From the NCBI RefSeq assembly GCF_002860865.1, contig NZ_PKIE01000002.1:186001-250000 (forward strand): a stretch of 64,000 bases of DNA, given 5' to 3'. Numbering within the stretch: the first letter of the stretch is position 1; every line of letters begins with the position of its first letter. The position numbers and the translations under genes are program-made. Shown one piece after another: positions 1 to 9,896 of this stretch. The notes below the pieces were generated by a model, which saw nothing but the letters and a program-made list of their open reading frames with translations, searched no databases and was not told the origin of the DNA. The stretch is from Streptococcus mitis (GTDB lineage: Bacteria > Bacillota > Bacilli > Lactobacillales > Streptococcaceae).

Positions 1-2399
1 AGCTTTGTATCGCGTGTTTCTGATTCGTATTCTTCAAGGTGGACAGATGTATAGACATCGTCTTTAACCAAGCGTTCGCTCATGATAACGGCATCCTCGA
101 AGTTGTAACCTTCCCAAGTCATGTAGGCAACGATTGGGTTTTGTCCAAGCGCCATTTCTCCATTTTCCATAGAAGGCCCGTCAGCGATGAAATCGCCTTT
201 TTCAACGACATCACCAACTTTAACAAGCGTACGTTGGTTGTAGGCAGTACCTGAGTTTGAACGACGGAATTTTTGAATATGGTAAACGTCTAATGAACCA
301 TCTTCACGACGAACTTCTACCTTGTCAGCATCTGCATAAGTAACTTTACCATCATACTGAGCAATCACAGCAGCTCCTGAATCGTGGGCTGCTTGGTACT
401 CCATACCAGTACCAACGTAAGGTGCCTGAGGATTGATCAATGGCACAGCCTGACGTTGCATGTTGGCTCCCATGAGGGCACGGTTGGAGTCATCGTTTTC
501 CAAGAAAGGAATACATGCTGTCGCAACGGCAACTACCTGTTTTGGTGATACGTCCATGTAGTCAACAACATTCGCTGGATACTCTTGGTTGACCCCTTGG
601 TGACGTCCCATGACAACTTTCTCAGCAAATGTTCCATCTTCATTCAGACGAGAGTTAGCCTGTGCTACAGTAAATTCATCTTCTTCATCGGCTGTCAACC
701 AAACGATTTCGTTTGTGACAACACCTGTTTCACGGTCAACCTTACGGTATGGTGTTTGAACAAAACCATACTTGTTCAAGTGTCCGTAAGATGACAAGTT
801 ATTGATCAAACCGATGTTAGGTCCTTCAGGTGTCTCGATTGGACACATACGACCGTAGTGAGTGTAGTGCACGTCACGTACTTCATATCCAGCACGGTCA
901 CGTGTCAAACCACCGGGTCCTAAGGCTGACAAACGGCGTTTGTGAGACAACTCAGAAAGTGGGTTGTGTTGGTCCATGAACTGTGACAACTGTGATGAAC
1001 CAAAGAATTCTTTAACCGCAGCTGTTACAGGACGGATATTGATAATTTGTTGTGGTGTCAAGACTTCGTTGTCCTGGACAGACATACGTTCACGGACATT
1101 ACGTTCCATACGAGAAAGTCCAAGACGTACTTGGTTGGCAAGCAATTCACCAACTGCACGGATACGACGGTTCCCAAGGTGGTCGATATCATCTACACGG
1201 CCAAGCCCTTCAGCCAAGTTGAGGAAGTAGCTCATCTCAGCAAGGATATCTGCAGGAGTGACGATACGAACCTTGTCATCTGGATTAGCATTACCAATAA
1301 TAGTTACAACACGGTCTGGATCAGTTGGAGCAACAACCTTGAATTTTTGAAGAACAACTGGCTCAGTCACAACCGCAGCATCATTTGGAATGTAAACAAT
1401 CTTGTTCAAATCACCATCCAAATGGTTTTCAATGCTTTCAATCACACTACGAGTCATGATTGTACCAGCTTCTACCAAGATTTCGCCTGTTTCAGGGTCT
1501 ACCAATGGTTCCGCAATTGTTTGGTTGAGCAAGCGTGTTTTGACATTGAGTTTTTTGTTAATCTTGTAACGACCAACTGCTGCCAAGTCATAGCGACGTG
1601 GATCAAAGAAACGAGCCACAAGCAAGCTACGTGAGCTTTCAGCAGTCTTAGGCTCACCTGGACGAAGGCGTTCGTAAATTTCTTTCAAGGCTTCGTCTGT
1701 ACGAGAATCCATTGGGTTCTTGTGGATATCTTTTTCAACAGTGTTGCGAACCAATTCGCTGTCACCAAAGATATCAAAGATTTCATCATCACCTGAGAAA
1801 CCAAGGGCACGAACCAAGGTTGTAAATGGAATCTTACGAGTACGGTCGATACGAGTGTAGGCGATATCTTTTGAGTCACTTTCAAGTTCCAACCAAGCTC
1901 CACGGTTAGGGATAACCGTTGAACCGTAGCCCACTTTACCGTTTTTATCAACTTTATCGTTAAAGTAAACACCTGGTGAGCGGACCAACTGAGATACGAT
2001 GATACGTTCACCACCATTGATGATAAAAGTACCCATCTCTGTCATGATTGGGAAGTCTCCAAAGAATACTTCTTGAGTCTTGATTTCGCCTGTTTCTTTA
2101 TTGATCAAGCGGAAGGTTACAAAAATTGGTGCTGAATAGCTAGCATCGTGGATACGAGCCTCTTCTAGCGTGTATTTTGGTTCCTTGATTTCATATCCAA
2201 CAAATTCCAACTCCATTGTGTCTGTGAAGTTTGAAATTGGCAATACATCTTCAAACACTTCCTTAAGACCATGGTCTAGGAAATCTTTGAATGAGTCAGT
2301 TTGAATTTCAATCAAATTTGGTAAGTCAAGAACTTCTTTGATTCTTGAAAAACTACGACGGGTACGATGTTTCCCGTATTGAACGTCATGTCCTGCCAA
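1..2399 (-). CDS. rpoB: RNA polymerase subunit beta (5' part, cut by window edge)
   Basis: The visible part is about 799 codons of the beta subunit of core RNA polymerase; the C-terminal third lies outside the window. The N-terminus reads [16 protein letters not shown] and the rifampicin region reads [20 protein letters not shown] followed by [10 protein letters not shown]. It carries the wild-type Asp, His and Ser of that pocket, so the allele looks rifampicin-sensitive. The start is a TTG at 2397-2399, with AAAGGAG seven bases upstream; no ATG fits the family N-terminus. The gene has its own promoter and a leader of about 245 bases, and it diverges from the pullulanase gene. rpoC would be expected next, beyond position 1. 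Confidence 0.97.
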   Translation of the reverse strand, partial: MAGHDVQYGKHRTRRSFSRIKEVLDLPNLIEIQTDSFKDFLDHGLKEVFEDVLPISNFTDTMELEFVGYEIKEPKYTLEEARIHDASYSAPIFVTFRLINKETGEIKTQEVFFGDFPIMTEMGTFIINGGERIIVSQLVRSPGVYFNDKVDKNGKVGYGSTVIPNRGAWLELESDSKDIAYTRIDRTRKIPFTTLVRALGFSGDDEIFDIFGDSELVRNTVEKDIHKNPMDSRTDEALKEIYERLRPGEPKTAESSRSLLVARFFDPRRYDLAAVGRYKINKKLNVKTRLLNQTIAEPLVDPETGEILVEAGTIMTRSVIESIENHLDGDLNKIVYIPNDAAVVTEPVVLQKFKVVAPTDPDRVVTIIGNANPDDKVRIVTPADILAEMSYFLNLAEGLGRVDDIDHLGNRRIRAVGELLANQVRLGLSRMERNVRERMSVQDNEVLTPQQIINIRPVTAAVKEFFGSSQLSQFMDQHNPLSELSHKRRLSALGPGGLTRDRAGYEVRDVHYTHYGRMCPIETPEGPNIGLINNLSSYGHLNKYGFVQTPYRKVDRETGVVTNEIVWLTADEEDEFTVAQANSRLNEDGTFAEKVVMGRHQGVNQEYPANVVDYMDVSPKQVVAVATACIPFLENDDSNRALMGANMQRQAVPLINPQAPYVGTGMEYQAAHDSGAAVIAQYDGKVTYADADKVEVRREDGSLDVYHIQKFRRSNSGTAYNQRTLVKVGDVVEKGDFIADGPSMENGEMALGQNPIVAYMTWEGYNFEDAVIMSERLVKDDVYTSVHLEEYESETRDTK

Positions 2400-2550
2400 G
2401 ATGATTCTCCTTTGTAAATAAGTTCCAAGCCTTGTCAATCAGGCTTTCTAATCGTCATATGGTTGTAAAACCCCTATCACCGTGTCCCTTTGATAAATTT
2501 TCAGAATCTTTAAGTCTTTGTTACAAGTACTCAAATTCCTGAAAAAAAGC

Positions 2551-2595
2551 ACAAAAAGAGCAGCTAAATCTGACTTTTTCAGAAGATTTAACTGC
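2551..2595 (-). terminator. Terminator-like hairpin in the rpoB leader
   Basis: On the minus strand the arms GCAGTTAAATCT (2584-2595) and AGATTTAGCTGC (2560-2571) pair over 12 bp with one G-U. They are followed by TCTTTTTG and, further on, another T-run. The hairpin lies about 50-85 nt after the predicted rpoB start site and well before the coding region, so it would act as an attenuator or as partial termination. No competing antiterminator helix was identified. Confidence 0.6.
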
Positions 2596-2651
2596 TGTGA
2601 GCCTTGTCTGGACAATATTTCAGACAAAACCTACGACAAATGATTACTCAT

Positions 2652-2680
2652 ATTATACCCTATTTAGCTAGATTTTTCAA
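2652..2680 (-). promoter_or_regulatory. rpoB promoter
   Basis: Reading the minus strand, TTGAAA (2675-2680) and TATAAT (2652-2657) are separated by 17 bases, a consensus sigma-A promoter. Transcription would start near 2645, giving an rpoB leader of about 245 nt. Confidence 0.85.
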
Positions 2681-2775
2681 GGGGATTAACGATTTTTTGA
2701 CAAAATCTTTTCCTATAAGAAATACTAGCTAAATCGTAGCAAAACCTGTTGCGATTTTCTTTTGTTTTAATTTTG

Positions 2776-2813
2776 AGAAAACGCTTGCATATTGTTTTAC
2801 TACATGCTATACT
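2776..2813 (+). promoter_or_regulatory. Pullulanase promoter with overlapping cre site
   Basis: TTGCAT (2785-2790) and TATACT (2808-2813) are 17 bases apart. AGAAAACGCTTGCA (2776-2789) matches the CcpA consensus TGWAANCGNTNWCA at 12 of 14 positions and covers the -35 box. This predicts carbon catabolite repression of the pullulanase, as expected for an alpha-glucan degrading enzyme. Confidence 0.65.
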
Positions 2814-2844
2814 GATATAGAAATTTATTGATTGGAGAATCATC

Positions 2845-5800
2845 ATGAGAAAAACACCAGCTCAAACTGAGAAAAAAATGGTCTACAGCATCCGTTCCCT
2901 CAAAAATGGAACTGGTTCTGTCCTTATTGGAGCAAGCCTTGTCCTACTTGCCATGGCTACACCAACTATCTCAGCCAACGAAAATACACCAACCACTAAC
3001 GCAAGTAATAGTGAAACTACTACTGCCCTTGCCCAACCTCTTACTGATACAGCAACGAGCACTGGTAAGAAAGAAAGCGATTTTTCTTCACCTAACAATG
3101 CAAACGCTTCCCTAGAGAAAAAAGAAGAAAAACCTGCAACAGAGCCAACTACTCCTGTTGCAGGCCCAGCCGATTCAGCACCACAAACCGGGCAAGATCG
3201 TTCAAGTGAACCAACTACTTCTACGAATCCAGTAACAACTGAAACTAAGGCAGAAGAGCCAATCGAAGACAACTACTTCCGTATCCATGTCAAAAAACTT
3301 CCTGAAGAAAACAAGGATAGTCAAGGACTATGGACTTGGGATGATGTTGAAAAACCTTCTGAAAATTGGCCAAACGGAGCCCTGTCCTTTAAGGATGCCA
3401 AAAAAGATGACTACGGCTACTACCTAGATGTCAAATTAAAGGGAGAACAAGCCAAAAAAATTAGCTTCCTCATCAATAATACAGCTGGAAAAAATCTAAC
3501 CGGCGATAAATCGGTAGAAAAACTGGCACCAAAGATGAATGAGGCTTGGTTAGACCAAGATCACAAGGTTTTCTCTTACGAGCCACAACCTGCAGGAACT
3601 ATTCGCGTCAACTACTACCGTACAGATGGCAACTATGACAAGAAATCTCTCTGGTACTGGGGAGATGTGAAAAATCCAAGTAGCGCTCAATGGCCTGACG
3701 GAACAGACTTTACAGCTACAGGCAAATATGGCCGCTATATCGACATTCCTCTTAAGGATGCCGCCAAAGAATTCGGCTTTTTATTACTAGATGAGAGCAA
3801 AAAAGGAGACGACGTGAAAATCCGTAAAGAAGATTATAAGTTTACAGATTTGAAAAATCATAGCCAAATTTTCCTAAAAGACGATGATGAATCGATTTAC
3901 ACAAATCCATACTATGTCCATGATATCCGTATGACAGGTGCCCAACATGTAGGAACTTCTAGCATTGAAAGTAGTTTTTCAACACTAGTCGGTGCCAAAA
4001 AAGAAGATATCCTCAAGCACTCCAACATCACTAATCACCTAGGAAACAAAGTAACTATCACCGATGTTGCAATCGATGAAGCTGGTAAGAAAGTGACCTA
4101 CAGCGGAGATTTCTCTGACACAAAACATCCATATACTGTTAGCTACAATTCCGACCAATTCACTACCAAAACAAGCTGGCGCCTGAAAGATGAGACTTAC
4201 AGTTATGATGGCAAACTGGGAGCTGACCTAAAAGAAGAAGGAAAACAAGTTGATTTGACCCTTTGGTCACCAAGTGCTGATAAGGTTTCTGTCGTTGTCT
4301 ACGACAAGAATGACCCTGACAAAGTAGTTGGAACTGTCGCTCTTGAAAAAGGGGAAAGAGGAACTTGGAAACAAACTCTAGATAGCACAAACAAACTCGG
4401 AATCACTGATTTCACTGGCTACTATTATCAATACCAAATCGAGCGTCAAGGGAAAACTGTTCTTGCACTCGATCCTTACGCTAAGTCCCTCGCTGCTTGG
4501 AATAGTGACGATGCCAAGATTGACGATGCCCATAAAGTGGCTAAAGCCGCCTTTGTAGATCCAGCTAAACTAGGACCTCAAGACTTGACTTATGGTAAGA
4601 TTCACAACTTCAAGACTCGTGAAGATGCCGTTATCTACGAAGCTCATGTGCGTGACTTCACTTCAGATCCGGCCATTGCAAAAGACTTGACCAAACCATT
4701 TGGTACTTTTGAAGCCTTTATCGAAAAACTAGACTATCTAAAAGACTTGGGTGTAACCCACATCCAGCTCCTTCCAGTCTTGTCTTACTACTTTGTCAAT
4801 GAGTTGAAAAACCATGAACGCTTGTCTGACTATGCTTCAAGCAACAGCAACTACAACTGGGGATATGACCCTCAAAACTACTTCTCCTTGACTGGTATGT
4901 ACTCAAGCGATCCTAAGAATCCAGAAAAACGAATCGCAGAATTTAAAAACCTCATCAACGAAATCCACAAACGTGGCATGGGAGCTATCCTAGATGTCGT
5001 TTATAACCACACAGCCAAAGTCGATATCTTTGAAGATTTGGAACCAAACTACTACCACTTTATGGATGCCGATGGAACACCTCGAACTAGCTTTGGTGGT
5101 GGACGTTTGGGAACAACCCACCATATGACCAAACGGCTCCTAGTTGACTCTATCAAATACCTAGTTGATACCTACAAAGTGGATGGATTCCGCTTCGATA
5201 TGATGGGAGACCATGACGCCGCTTCTATCGAAGAAGCTTACAAGGCTGCACGCGCCCTCAATCCAAATCTAATCATGTTAGGCGAAGGTTGGAGAACCTA
5301 TGCCGGTGATGAAAATATGCCTACTAAAGCTGCTGACCAAGATTGGATGAAACATACCGATACTGTCGCTGTCTTCTCAGATGACATCCGTAACAACCTC
5401 AAATCTGGTTATCCAAATGAAGGTCAACCTGCTTTTATCACAGGTGGCAAACGTGATATCAATACTATCTTCAAAAATCTGATTGCTCAACCAACCAACT
5501 TTGAAGCAGACAGCCCTGGAGATGTCATCCAATACATCGCAGCCCATGATAACTTGACTCTCTTTGACATCATCGCTCAGTCTATTAAAAAAGATCCAAG
5601 CAAGGTCGAGAACTATGCTGAGATTCATCGTCGTTTGCGACTTGGAAACCTCATGGTCTTGACAGCTCAAGGAACTCCATTTATCCACTCTGGTCAGGAA
5701 TATGGTCGCACCAAACAATTCCGTGATCCAGCCTACAAGACTCCAGTAGCAGAGGACAAAGTTCCAAACAAATCTCACTTATTGCGTGATAAGGACGGCA

Positions 5801-6630
5801 ATCCGTTTGACTATCCTTACTTCATCCATGACTCTTACGATTCGAGTGATGCTATTAACAAGTTTGACTGGACTAAGGCTACAGATGGAAAAGCATATCC
5901 TGAAAATGTCAAGAGTCGTGACTATATGAAAGGGTTGATTGCCCTTCGTCAATCTACAGATGCCTTCCGACTCAAGAGTCTTAAAGATATCAAGGACCGT
6001 GTCCACCTCATCACTGTTCCAGGACAAAATGGCGTGGCAAAAGAGGATGTAGTGATTGGCTACCAAATCACTGCTCCAAACGGAGATATCTACGCAGTCT
6101 TTGTCAATGCGGACGAAAAAGCTCGTGAATTTAATTTGGGAACTGCCTTTGCACATCTAAGAAATGCTGAAGTTTTAGCAGATGAAAACCAAGCAGGGCC
6201 AGTCGGAATTGCCAACCCGAAAGGACTCGAATGGACTGAAAAAGGCTTGAAATTAAACGCCCTTACAGCTACTGTTCTTAGAATCTCTCAAGGCGGTGCC
6301 ATCGTTGCCCCAGCTGTGGAAGAAAAACCAGAATTTGACCTTTCTAGCTTAAAACAAGAACAAGGGCAAAATAACAGCCAAGACAATATGTCAAACCGAG
6401 TAGTCAAACCGGAACAGCAAACTCCAGCTCCACAAACTAAACCTGATTCTGCAAAACCAGATACAAAAGTAGCTGATGCAGAAAATAAACCTAACCAAGC
6501 TACAGCTGATTCACAAGCTAAACTACCAAATACAGGAACCAAAAATGATCACAAACTCCTGTTTGCAGGAATTAGTCTCCTTGCCCTTCTAGGTCTCGGG
6601 TTCTTGCTAAAAAACAAAAAAGAGAACTAA
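2845..6630 (+). CDS. pulA: Cell-wall-anchored pullulanase (SpuA/PulA type)
   Basis: This 1261-residue surface enzyme should hydrolyse alpha-1,6 branch points of glycogen, pullulan or starch outside the cell. It has a YSIRK-type signal peptide (YSIRSLKNGTGSVLIGAS, about residues 14-31) and a Thr/Pro/Glu-rich linker. Two tandem CBM41-like glycan-binding modules follow (about 140-250 and 250-365, each with a W-x-W/WYWGD pattern), then a beta-sandwich region and a GH13 catalytic domain. GH13 motifs seen are DGFRFDMMG (nucleophile Asp near 784), GEGWR (acid/base Glu near 814) and AAHDNLTL (near 900). The C-terminus has LPNTG at 1227-1231, a hydrophobic span and a basic tail for sortase A. It starts after GGAG and ends at a strong terminator. 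S. pneumoniae SpuA has the same architecture and binds host glycogen. Confidence 0.95.
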   Translation: MRKTPAQTEKKMVYSIRSLKNGTGSVLIGASLVLLAMATPTISANENTPTTNASNSETTTALAQPLTDTATSTGKKESDFSSPNNANASLEKKEEKPATEPTTPVAGPADSAPQTGQDRSSEPTTSTNPVTTETKAEEPIEDNYFRIHVKKLPEENKDSQGLWTWDDVEKPSENWPNGALSFKDAKKDDYGYYLDVKLKGEQAKKISFLINNTAGKNLTGDKSVEKLAPKMNEAWLDQDHKVFSYEPQPAGTIRVNYYRTDGNYDKKSLWYWGDVKNPSSAQWPDGTDFTATGKYGRYIDIPLKDAAKEFGFLLLDESKKGDDVKIRKEDYKFTDLKNHSQIFLKDDDESIYTNPYYVHDIRMTGAQHVGTSSIESSFSTLVGAKKEDILKHSNITNHLGNKVTITDVAIDEAGKKVTYSGDFSDTKHPYTVSYNSDQFTTKTSWRLKDETYSYDGKLGADLKEEGKQVDLTLWSPSADKVSVVVYDKNDPDKVVGTVALEKGERGTWKQTLDSTNKLGITDFTGYYYQYQIERQGKTVLALDPYAKSLAAWNSDDAKIDDAHKVAKAAFVDPAKLGPQDLTYGKIHNFKTREDAVIYEAHVRDFTSDPAIAKDLTKPFGTFEAFIEKLDYLKDLGVTHIQLLPVLSYYFVNELKNHERLSDYASSNSNYNWGYDPQNYFSLTGMYSSDPKNPEKRIAEFKNLINEIHKRGMGAILDVVYNHTAKVDIFEDLEPNYYHFMDADGTPRTSFGGGRLGTTHHMTKRLLVDSIKYLVDTYKVDGFRFDMMGDHDAASIEEAYKAARALNPNLIMLGEGWRTYAGDENMPTKAADQDWMKHTDTVAVFSDDIRNNLKSGYPNEGQPAFITGGKRDINTIFKNLIAQPTNFEADSPGDVIQYIAAHDNLTLFDIIAQSIKKDPSKVENYAEIHRRLRLGNLMVLTAQGTPFIHSGQEYGRTKQFRDPAYKTPVAEDKVPNKSHLLRDKDGNPFDYPYFIHDSYDSSDAINKFDWTKATDGKAYPENVKSRDYMKGLIALRQSTDAFRLKSLKDIKDRVHLITVPGQNGVAKEDVVIGYQITAPNGDIYAVFVNADEKAREFNLGTAFAHLRNAEVLADENQAGPVGIANPKGLEWTEKGLKLNALTATVLRISQGGAIVAPAVEEKPEFDLSSLKQEQGQNNSQDNMSNRVVKPEQQTPAPQTKPDSAKPDTKVADAENKPNQATADSQAKLPNTGTKNDHKLLFAGISLLALLGLGFLLKNKKEN

Positions 6631-6649
6631 ACTAGCCCTCCTATAGAAC

Positions 6650-6686
6650 AATCCCCCAAGCCTTAACGCTCGGGGGATTGATTTTT
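6650..6686 (+). terminator. Terminator of the pullulanase gene
   Basis: AATCCCCC and GGGGGATT form an 8-bp stem around a 14-base loop, followed by GATTTTT, 20 bases after the pullulanase stop codon. Confidence 0.85.
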
Positions 6687-6729
6687 GCACAATATTTGTA
6701 GTCCTAATAAGCTCGATTAGGATTTTTTA

Positions 6730-7779
6730 TTAAACCTCTTTCATGGCAAAGTAAGCTCGGATTTTCGGTGCCACTTGCGTTCCGAAGAGTTCAATAGCTC
6801 TCAGGACTTGTTCATGTGGCATAGAACCAAGCGATAGGTGCAACATAAAACGATCCAAACCTAAGTCTTCAATCATGCGAATCAATTTTTCGGCCACCTG
6901 ATCTGGATTGCCCACAAACATAGCACCATTTGGCCCAACTTGCTCCAAATATTGCTCATAACGCAATTCCTGCCAGTGCGGACGGTCTTTGGAAATAGCA
7001 TCCACCACTTGCTTAGTCGGATGGAAATAATCTTTTACCACTTGCTCGCCCTCCTCAGCAATCCACCCCCAAGAATGGGCTCCAACCTTTAGTTCATGAC
7101 TGGCATGACCCGCTTCGCTCCCAATCTCACGATAAGCCTGAATCAACTTTTTAAAATAACGCGGATTGCCACCAATAATAGCATAGACAATCGGTAGGCC
7201 TGCCTGAGCAATCTTCACTGTTGATTCGACATGACCACCTGTCGCTATCCACAAGGGTAATTTGTCCTGAACTGGACGAGGATAGACTTCTTGACCAGAG
7301 ATTGTTTGGGTCAAGCGACCTTGCCAGTCTAACTTGGTCTTTTCATTGACTAACTGGAGCAAGTCTAATTTCTCATCAAAAAGGGCTTCGTAGTCTTTCA
7401 AATCATATCCAAACAAGGGAAAAGATTCCGTGAAAGAACCCCTTCCAGCCATAATCTCCGCACGTCCATTTGACAAAGCATCGATAGTAGCATACTGTTG
7501 GAACAAGCGAATCGGATCCATGCTCGAGAGAATACTAACTGCGCTGGTCAAACGGATTTTCTTGGTATTGACTGCCCCAGCTGCTAGTACAATCTCTGGA
7601 GCTGATACCGCAAAATCTGCTCGATGATGCTCACCAATCCCATACACATCCAAACCAACCTTATCAGCCAGCTCAATCTCCGCCACCAACTGGCGAATAC
7701 GTTCGGCATGACTGTAAGTCTGTCCAGTCCCTTCAAGCTCCGTTGTTTCTCCAAATGTTGAAATTCCCAATTCTACCAC
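6730..7779 (-). CDS. LLM-class (luciferase-like) flavin oxidoreductase
   Basis: This 349-residue protein is a bacterial luciferase-like monooxygenase, a TIM-barrel that uses reduced FMN or F420-like flavin. Typical features are the N-terminal GISTFGETTE strand, the GIGEHHRADF motif, the LTSAVSILSSMDPIRLFQQY segment and ATGGHVESTVKIAQ. The natural substrate cannot be deduced. It lies downstream of glmS but the glmS terminator separates them, so it is probably transcribed alone. An SD (GGAGAA) precedes the ATG. Confidence 0.85.
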   Translation of the reverse strand: MVELGISTFGETTELEGTGQTYSHAERIRQLVAEIELADKVGLDVYGIGEHHRADFAVSAPEIVLAAGAVNTKKIRLTSAVSILSSMDPIRLFQQYATIDALSNGRAEIMAGRGSFTESFPLFGYDLKDYEALFDEKLDLLQLVNEKTKLDWQGRLTQTISGQEVYPRPVQDKLPLWIATGGHVESTVKIAQAGLPIVYAIIGGNPRYFKKLIQAYREIGSEAGHASHELKVGAHSWGWIAEEGEQVVKDYFHPTKQVVDAISKDRPHWQELRYEQYLEQVGPNGAMFVGNPDQVAEKLIRMIEDLGLDRFMLHLSLGSMPHEQVLRAIELFGTQVAPKIRAYFAMKEV

Positions 7780-7867
7780 AGTGATTCTCCTTGTCTACCT
7801 CTGTCCTTCAATTTGAAAAATTATTCTAACACGAATCTTGACTACAAGCAACCCATTTGCTCACAAG

Positions 7868-7894
7868 AAAAAGCCTAGATAACTAGACTTTTTT
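7868..7894 (-). terminator. Terminator of glmS
   Basis: On the minus strand AAAAAGTCTAG and CTAGGCTTTTT form an 11-bp stem with a four-base loop, three bases after the glmS stop codon. The T-rich 3' arm serves as the U-tract. Confidence 0.8.
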
Positions 7895-7897
7895 AGC

Positions 7898-9703
7898 TTA
7901 TTCTACCGTTACTGATTTAGCAAGGTTACGTGGTTTATCCACATCCAGACCACGGTGTAGTGTTGCAAAGTAAGCGACCAATTGCGTTGGTACGACCATT
8001 GAGATTGGTGAGAGGTAAGGGTGTACGGTTGTAAGAACGATATCGTCTGTATCTTTGGCAACATTTTCTTCTGCGATTGTAAGCACCTTGGCACCACGGG
8101 CTGTGACCTCTTGGATATTTCCACGAGTGTGGTTAGCAAGGACTGGGTCAGACAAGAGGGCCAAGACAGGTGTTCCTTCTTCAATCAAGGCAATGGTTCC
8201 GTGCTTGAGTTCTCCTGCCGCAAAACCTTCACACTGGATGTAAGAAATCTCTTTAAGTTTGAGGCTTGCTTCCATAGCTACGTAGTAATCTTGGCCACGT
8301 CCGATATAAAAGGCGTTACGAGTTGTTTCAAGAAGCTCACGAACCTTGGCTTCGATGGTTTCTTTCTCTGAAAGAGTTGATTCGATAGACTGAGCTACGA
8401 TTGACAACTCATGAACAAGGTCAAATGCTTGCGCTTTGGCATTGCCGTTTGCTTCACCGACTGCTTTTGCTAGGAAGGCAAGGGCTGCGATTTGTGCTGT
8501 ATAAGCCTTAGTTGATGCCACGGCAATTTCAGGACCTGCATGAAGCAACATGGTATGGTTGGCTTCACGTGAAAGGGTTGAACCTGGCACGTTTGTCACT
8601 GTCAAGCTTGGGATTCCCATTTCATTAGCCTTGACCAAAACCTGACGGCTATCAGCCGTTTCGCCAGACTGACTGATAAAGATGAAAAGTGGTTTCTTGC
8701 TGAGAAGTGGCATACCGTAACCCCACTCAGATGAGATTCCAAGTTCGACTGGTGTATCTGTCAATTCTTCCAACATCTTCTTAGAAGCAAATCCTGCATG
8801 GTAAGATGTTCCAGCCGCAAGGATGTAGATGCGATCCGCCTCTTGAACAGCCTTGATGATAGCTGGATCTACGACTACTTGACCAGCCTCATCTGTGTAG
8901 GCTTGGATGAGTTTACGCATAACCGTTGGTTGCTCATCAATTTCCTTGAGCATGTAGTAAGGATAAGTTCCCTTACCGATATCTGACAAATCAAGCTCAG
9001 CAGTGTAGCTAGCACGCTCACGACTATTACCATCATAGTCTTGAACTTCTACACTGTCAGCCTTGACGATTACCAACTCTTGGTCATGAATTTCCATGTA
9101 TTGGTTGGTCTCACGAATCATAGCCATAGCATCTGAGCAGACCATATTGTAGCCTTCCCCAAGACCAATCAAAAGTGGTGATTTATTCTTAGCTACGTAG
9201 ATAACTTCAGGATTTTGTGAGTCAACCAAGGCAAAGGCATAAGAACCACGGATGATGTGAAGAGCTTTTTTGAAGGCTTCAAGAACTGAGAGACCTTCTT
9301 CTGCAAATTTTCCAATCAAGTGAACGGCGATTTCCGTATCTGTTTGCCCCTTGAAGTGGTGTCCTGCAAGGTATTCTTCCTTGATTTCAAGATAGTTCTC
9401 AATCACCCCATTGTGAACCAAGACAAAACGTTCTGTCTCAGAGCGGTGTGGGTGAGCATTATCCTCAGTTGGTTTCCCGTGAGTTGCCCAACGAGTATGT
9501 CCGATACCAGCTGTTCCCTCAACACCAGCTGTCTTGGCAGACAATTCTGCAATACGACCTACAGCCTTGACTAGATGGTTTTCAGCACCACCTAGGACAA
9601 AAATTCCCGCAGAATCATAGCCACGGTATTCGAGCTTTTCAAGCCCTTGAATCAAAATATCAGTTGCATTTGTGTTCCCAACAACACCAACAATTCCACA
9701 CAT
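7898..9703 (-). CDS. glmS: Glutamine--fructose-6-phosphate aminotransferase (isomerizing)
   Basis: GlmS makes glucosamine-6-phosphate from fructose-6-phosphate and glutamine, the entry step to UDP-GlcNAc and peptidoglycan. The 601-residue length is normal. Cys2 after Met is the N-terminal nucleophile of the glutaminase domain (CGIVGVVG), and RGYDSAG and HTRWATHG follow. The C-terminal half has two SIS isomerase domains ([20 protein letters not shown]) and ends [13 protein letters not shown]. It stands alone with its own promoter flanked by two NagR-like operator sequences. No glmS ribozyme is visible upstream. Confidence 0.97.
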   Translation of the reverse strand: MCGIVGVVGNTNATDILIQGLEKLEYRGYDSAGIFVLGGAENHLVKAVGRIAELSAKTAGVEGTAGIGHTRWATHGKPTEDNAHPHRSETERFVLVHNGVIENYLEIKEEYLAGHHFKGQTDTEIAVHLIGKFAEEGLSVLEAFKKALHIIRGSYAFALVDSQNPEVIYVAKNKSPLLIGLGEGYNMVCSDAMAMIRETNQYMEIHDQELVIVKADSVEVQDYDGNSRERASYTAELDLSDIGKGTYPYYMLKEIDEQPTVMRKLIQAYTDEAGQVVVDPAIIKAVQEADRIYILAAGTSYHAGFASKKMLEELTDTPVELGISSEWGYGMPLLSKKPLFIFISQSGETADSRQVLVKANEMGIPSLTVTNVPGSTLSREANHTMLLHAGPEIAVASTKAYTAQIAALAFLAKAVGEANGNAKAQAFDLVHELSIVAQSIESTLSEKETIEAKVRELLETTRNAFYIGRGQDYYVAMEASLKLKEISYIQCEGFAAGELKHGTIALIEEGTPVLALLSDPVLANHTRGNIQEVTARGAKVLTIAEENVAKDTDDIVLTTVHPYLSPISMVVPTQLVAYFATLHRGLDVDKPRNLAKSVTVE

Positions 9704-9740
9704 AGTATATACGACACAGACCAGCTGTGCTTTCTCCTTA

Positions 9741-9759
9741 AAATTGGTATAGTCTAATT
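9741..9759. promoter_or_regulatory. Putative NagR (GntR-family) operator, promoter-downstream copy
   Basis: AAATTGGTATAGTCTAATT resembles the NagR dre-type operator, for which I recall a consensus close to ATTGGTATAGACCAAT. It lies in the transcribed leader of glmS. In S. mutans NagR represses glmS and the nag genes according to amino-sugar supply. Assignment is by motif similarity only. Confidence 0.55.
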
Positions 9760-9784
9760 CCTCTTTTATAGAACCAGCAAGAAC

Positions 9785-9813
9785 AGTATATACTTGTTTC
9801 TTTCACTTGTCAA
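9785..9813 (-). promoter_or_regulatory. glmS promoter
   Basis: On the minus strand TTGACA (9808-9813) and TATACT (9785-9790) are separated by 17 bases, which is consensus. The start site should be near 9778, about 75 bases before the glmS ATG. Confidence 0.85.
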
Positions 9814-9819
9814 GAGTAA

Positions 9820-9838
9820 AAATTGGTATAGTTCATAT
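9820..9838. promoter_or_regulatory. Putative NagR operator, promoter-upstream copy
   Basis: AAATTGGTATAGTTCATAT repeats the first operator almost exactly in its left half and lies just upstream of the -35 box. The two copies flank the glmS promoter at about 80-bp spacing, a layout compatible with repression by looping or cooperative binding. Confidence 0.55.
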
Positions 9839-9853
9839 TAACTTCTTGTAAAC

Positions 9854-9892
9854 AAAAAAACTCTGACCAATTAGGATAATCAGTCAGAGTCC
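9854..9892 (-). terminator. Terminator of the 6-phospho-beta-glucosidase gene
   Basis: ACTCTGAC and GTCAGAGT form an 8-bp stem. Minus-strand transcripts end in a run of seven U, right after the bgl stop codon. Confidence 0.85.
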
Positions 9893-9896
9893 TTTT

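Noticed and set aside
5377-6156. Long minus-strand frames inside the pullulanase gene
   Set aside because: They are opposite-strand shadows of a gene with strong codon bias and clear domains, with no SD or homology.
9704-9896. glmS ribozyme upstream of glmS
   Set aside because: The conserved ribozyme core was not seen; two NagR-like operators and a normal promoter explain the region, as expected in streptococci.
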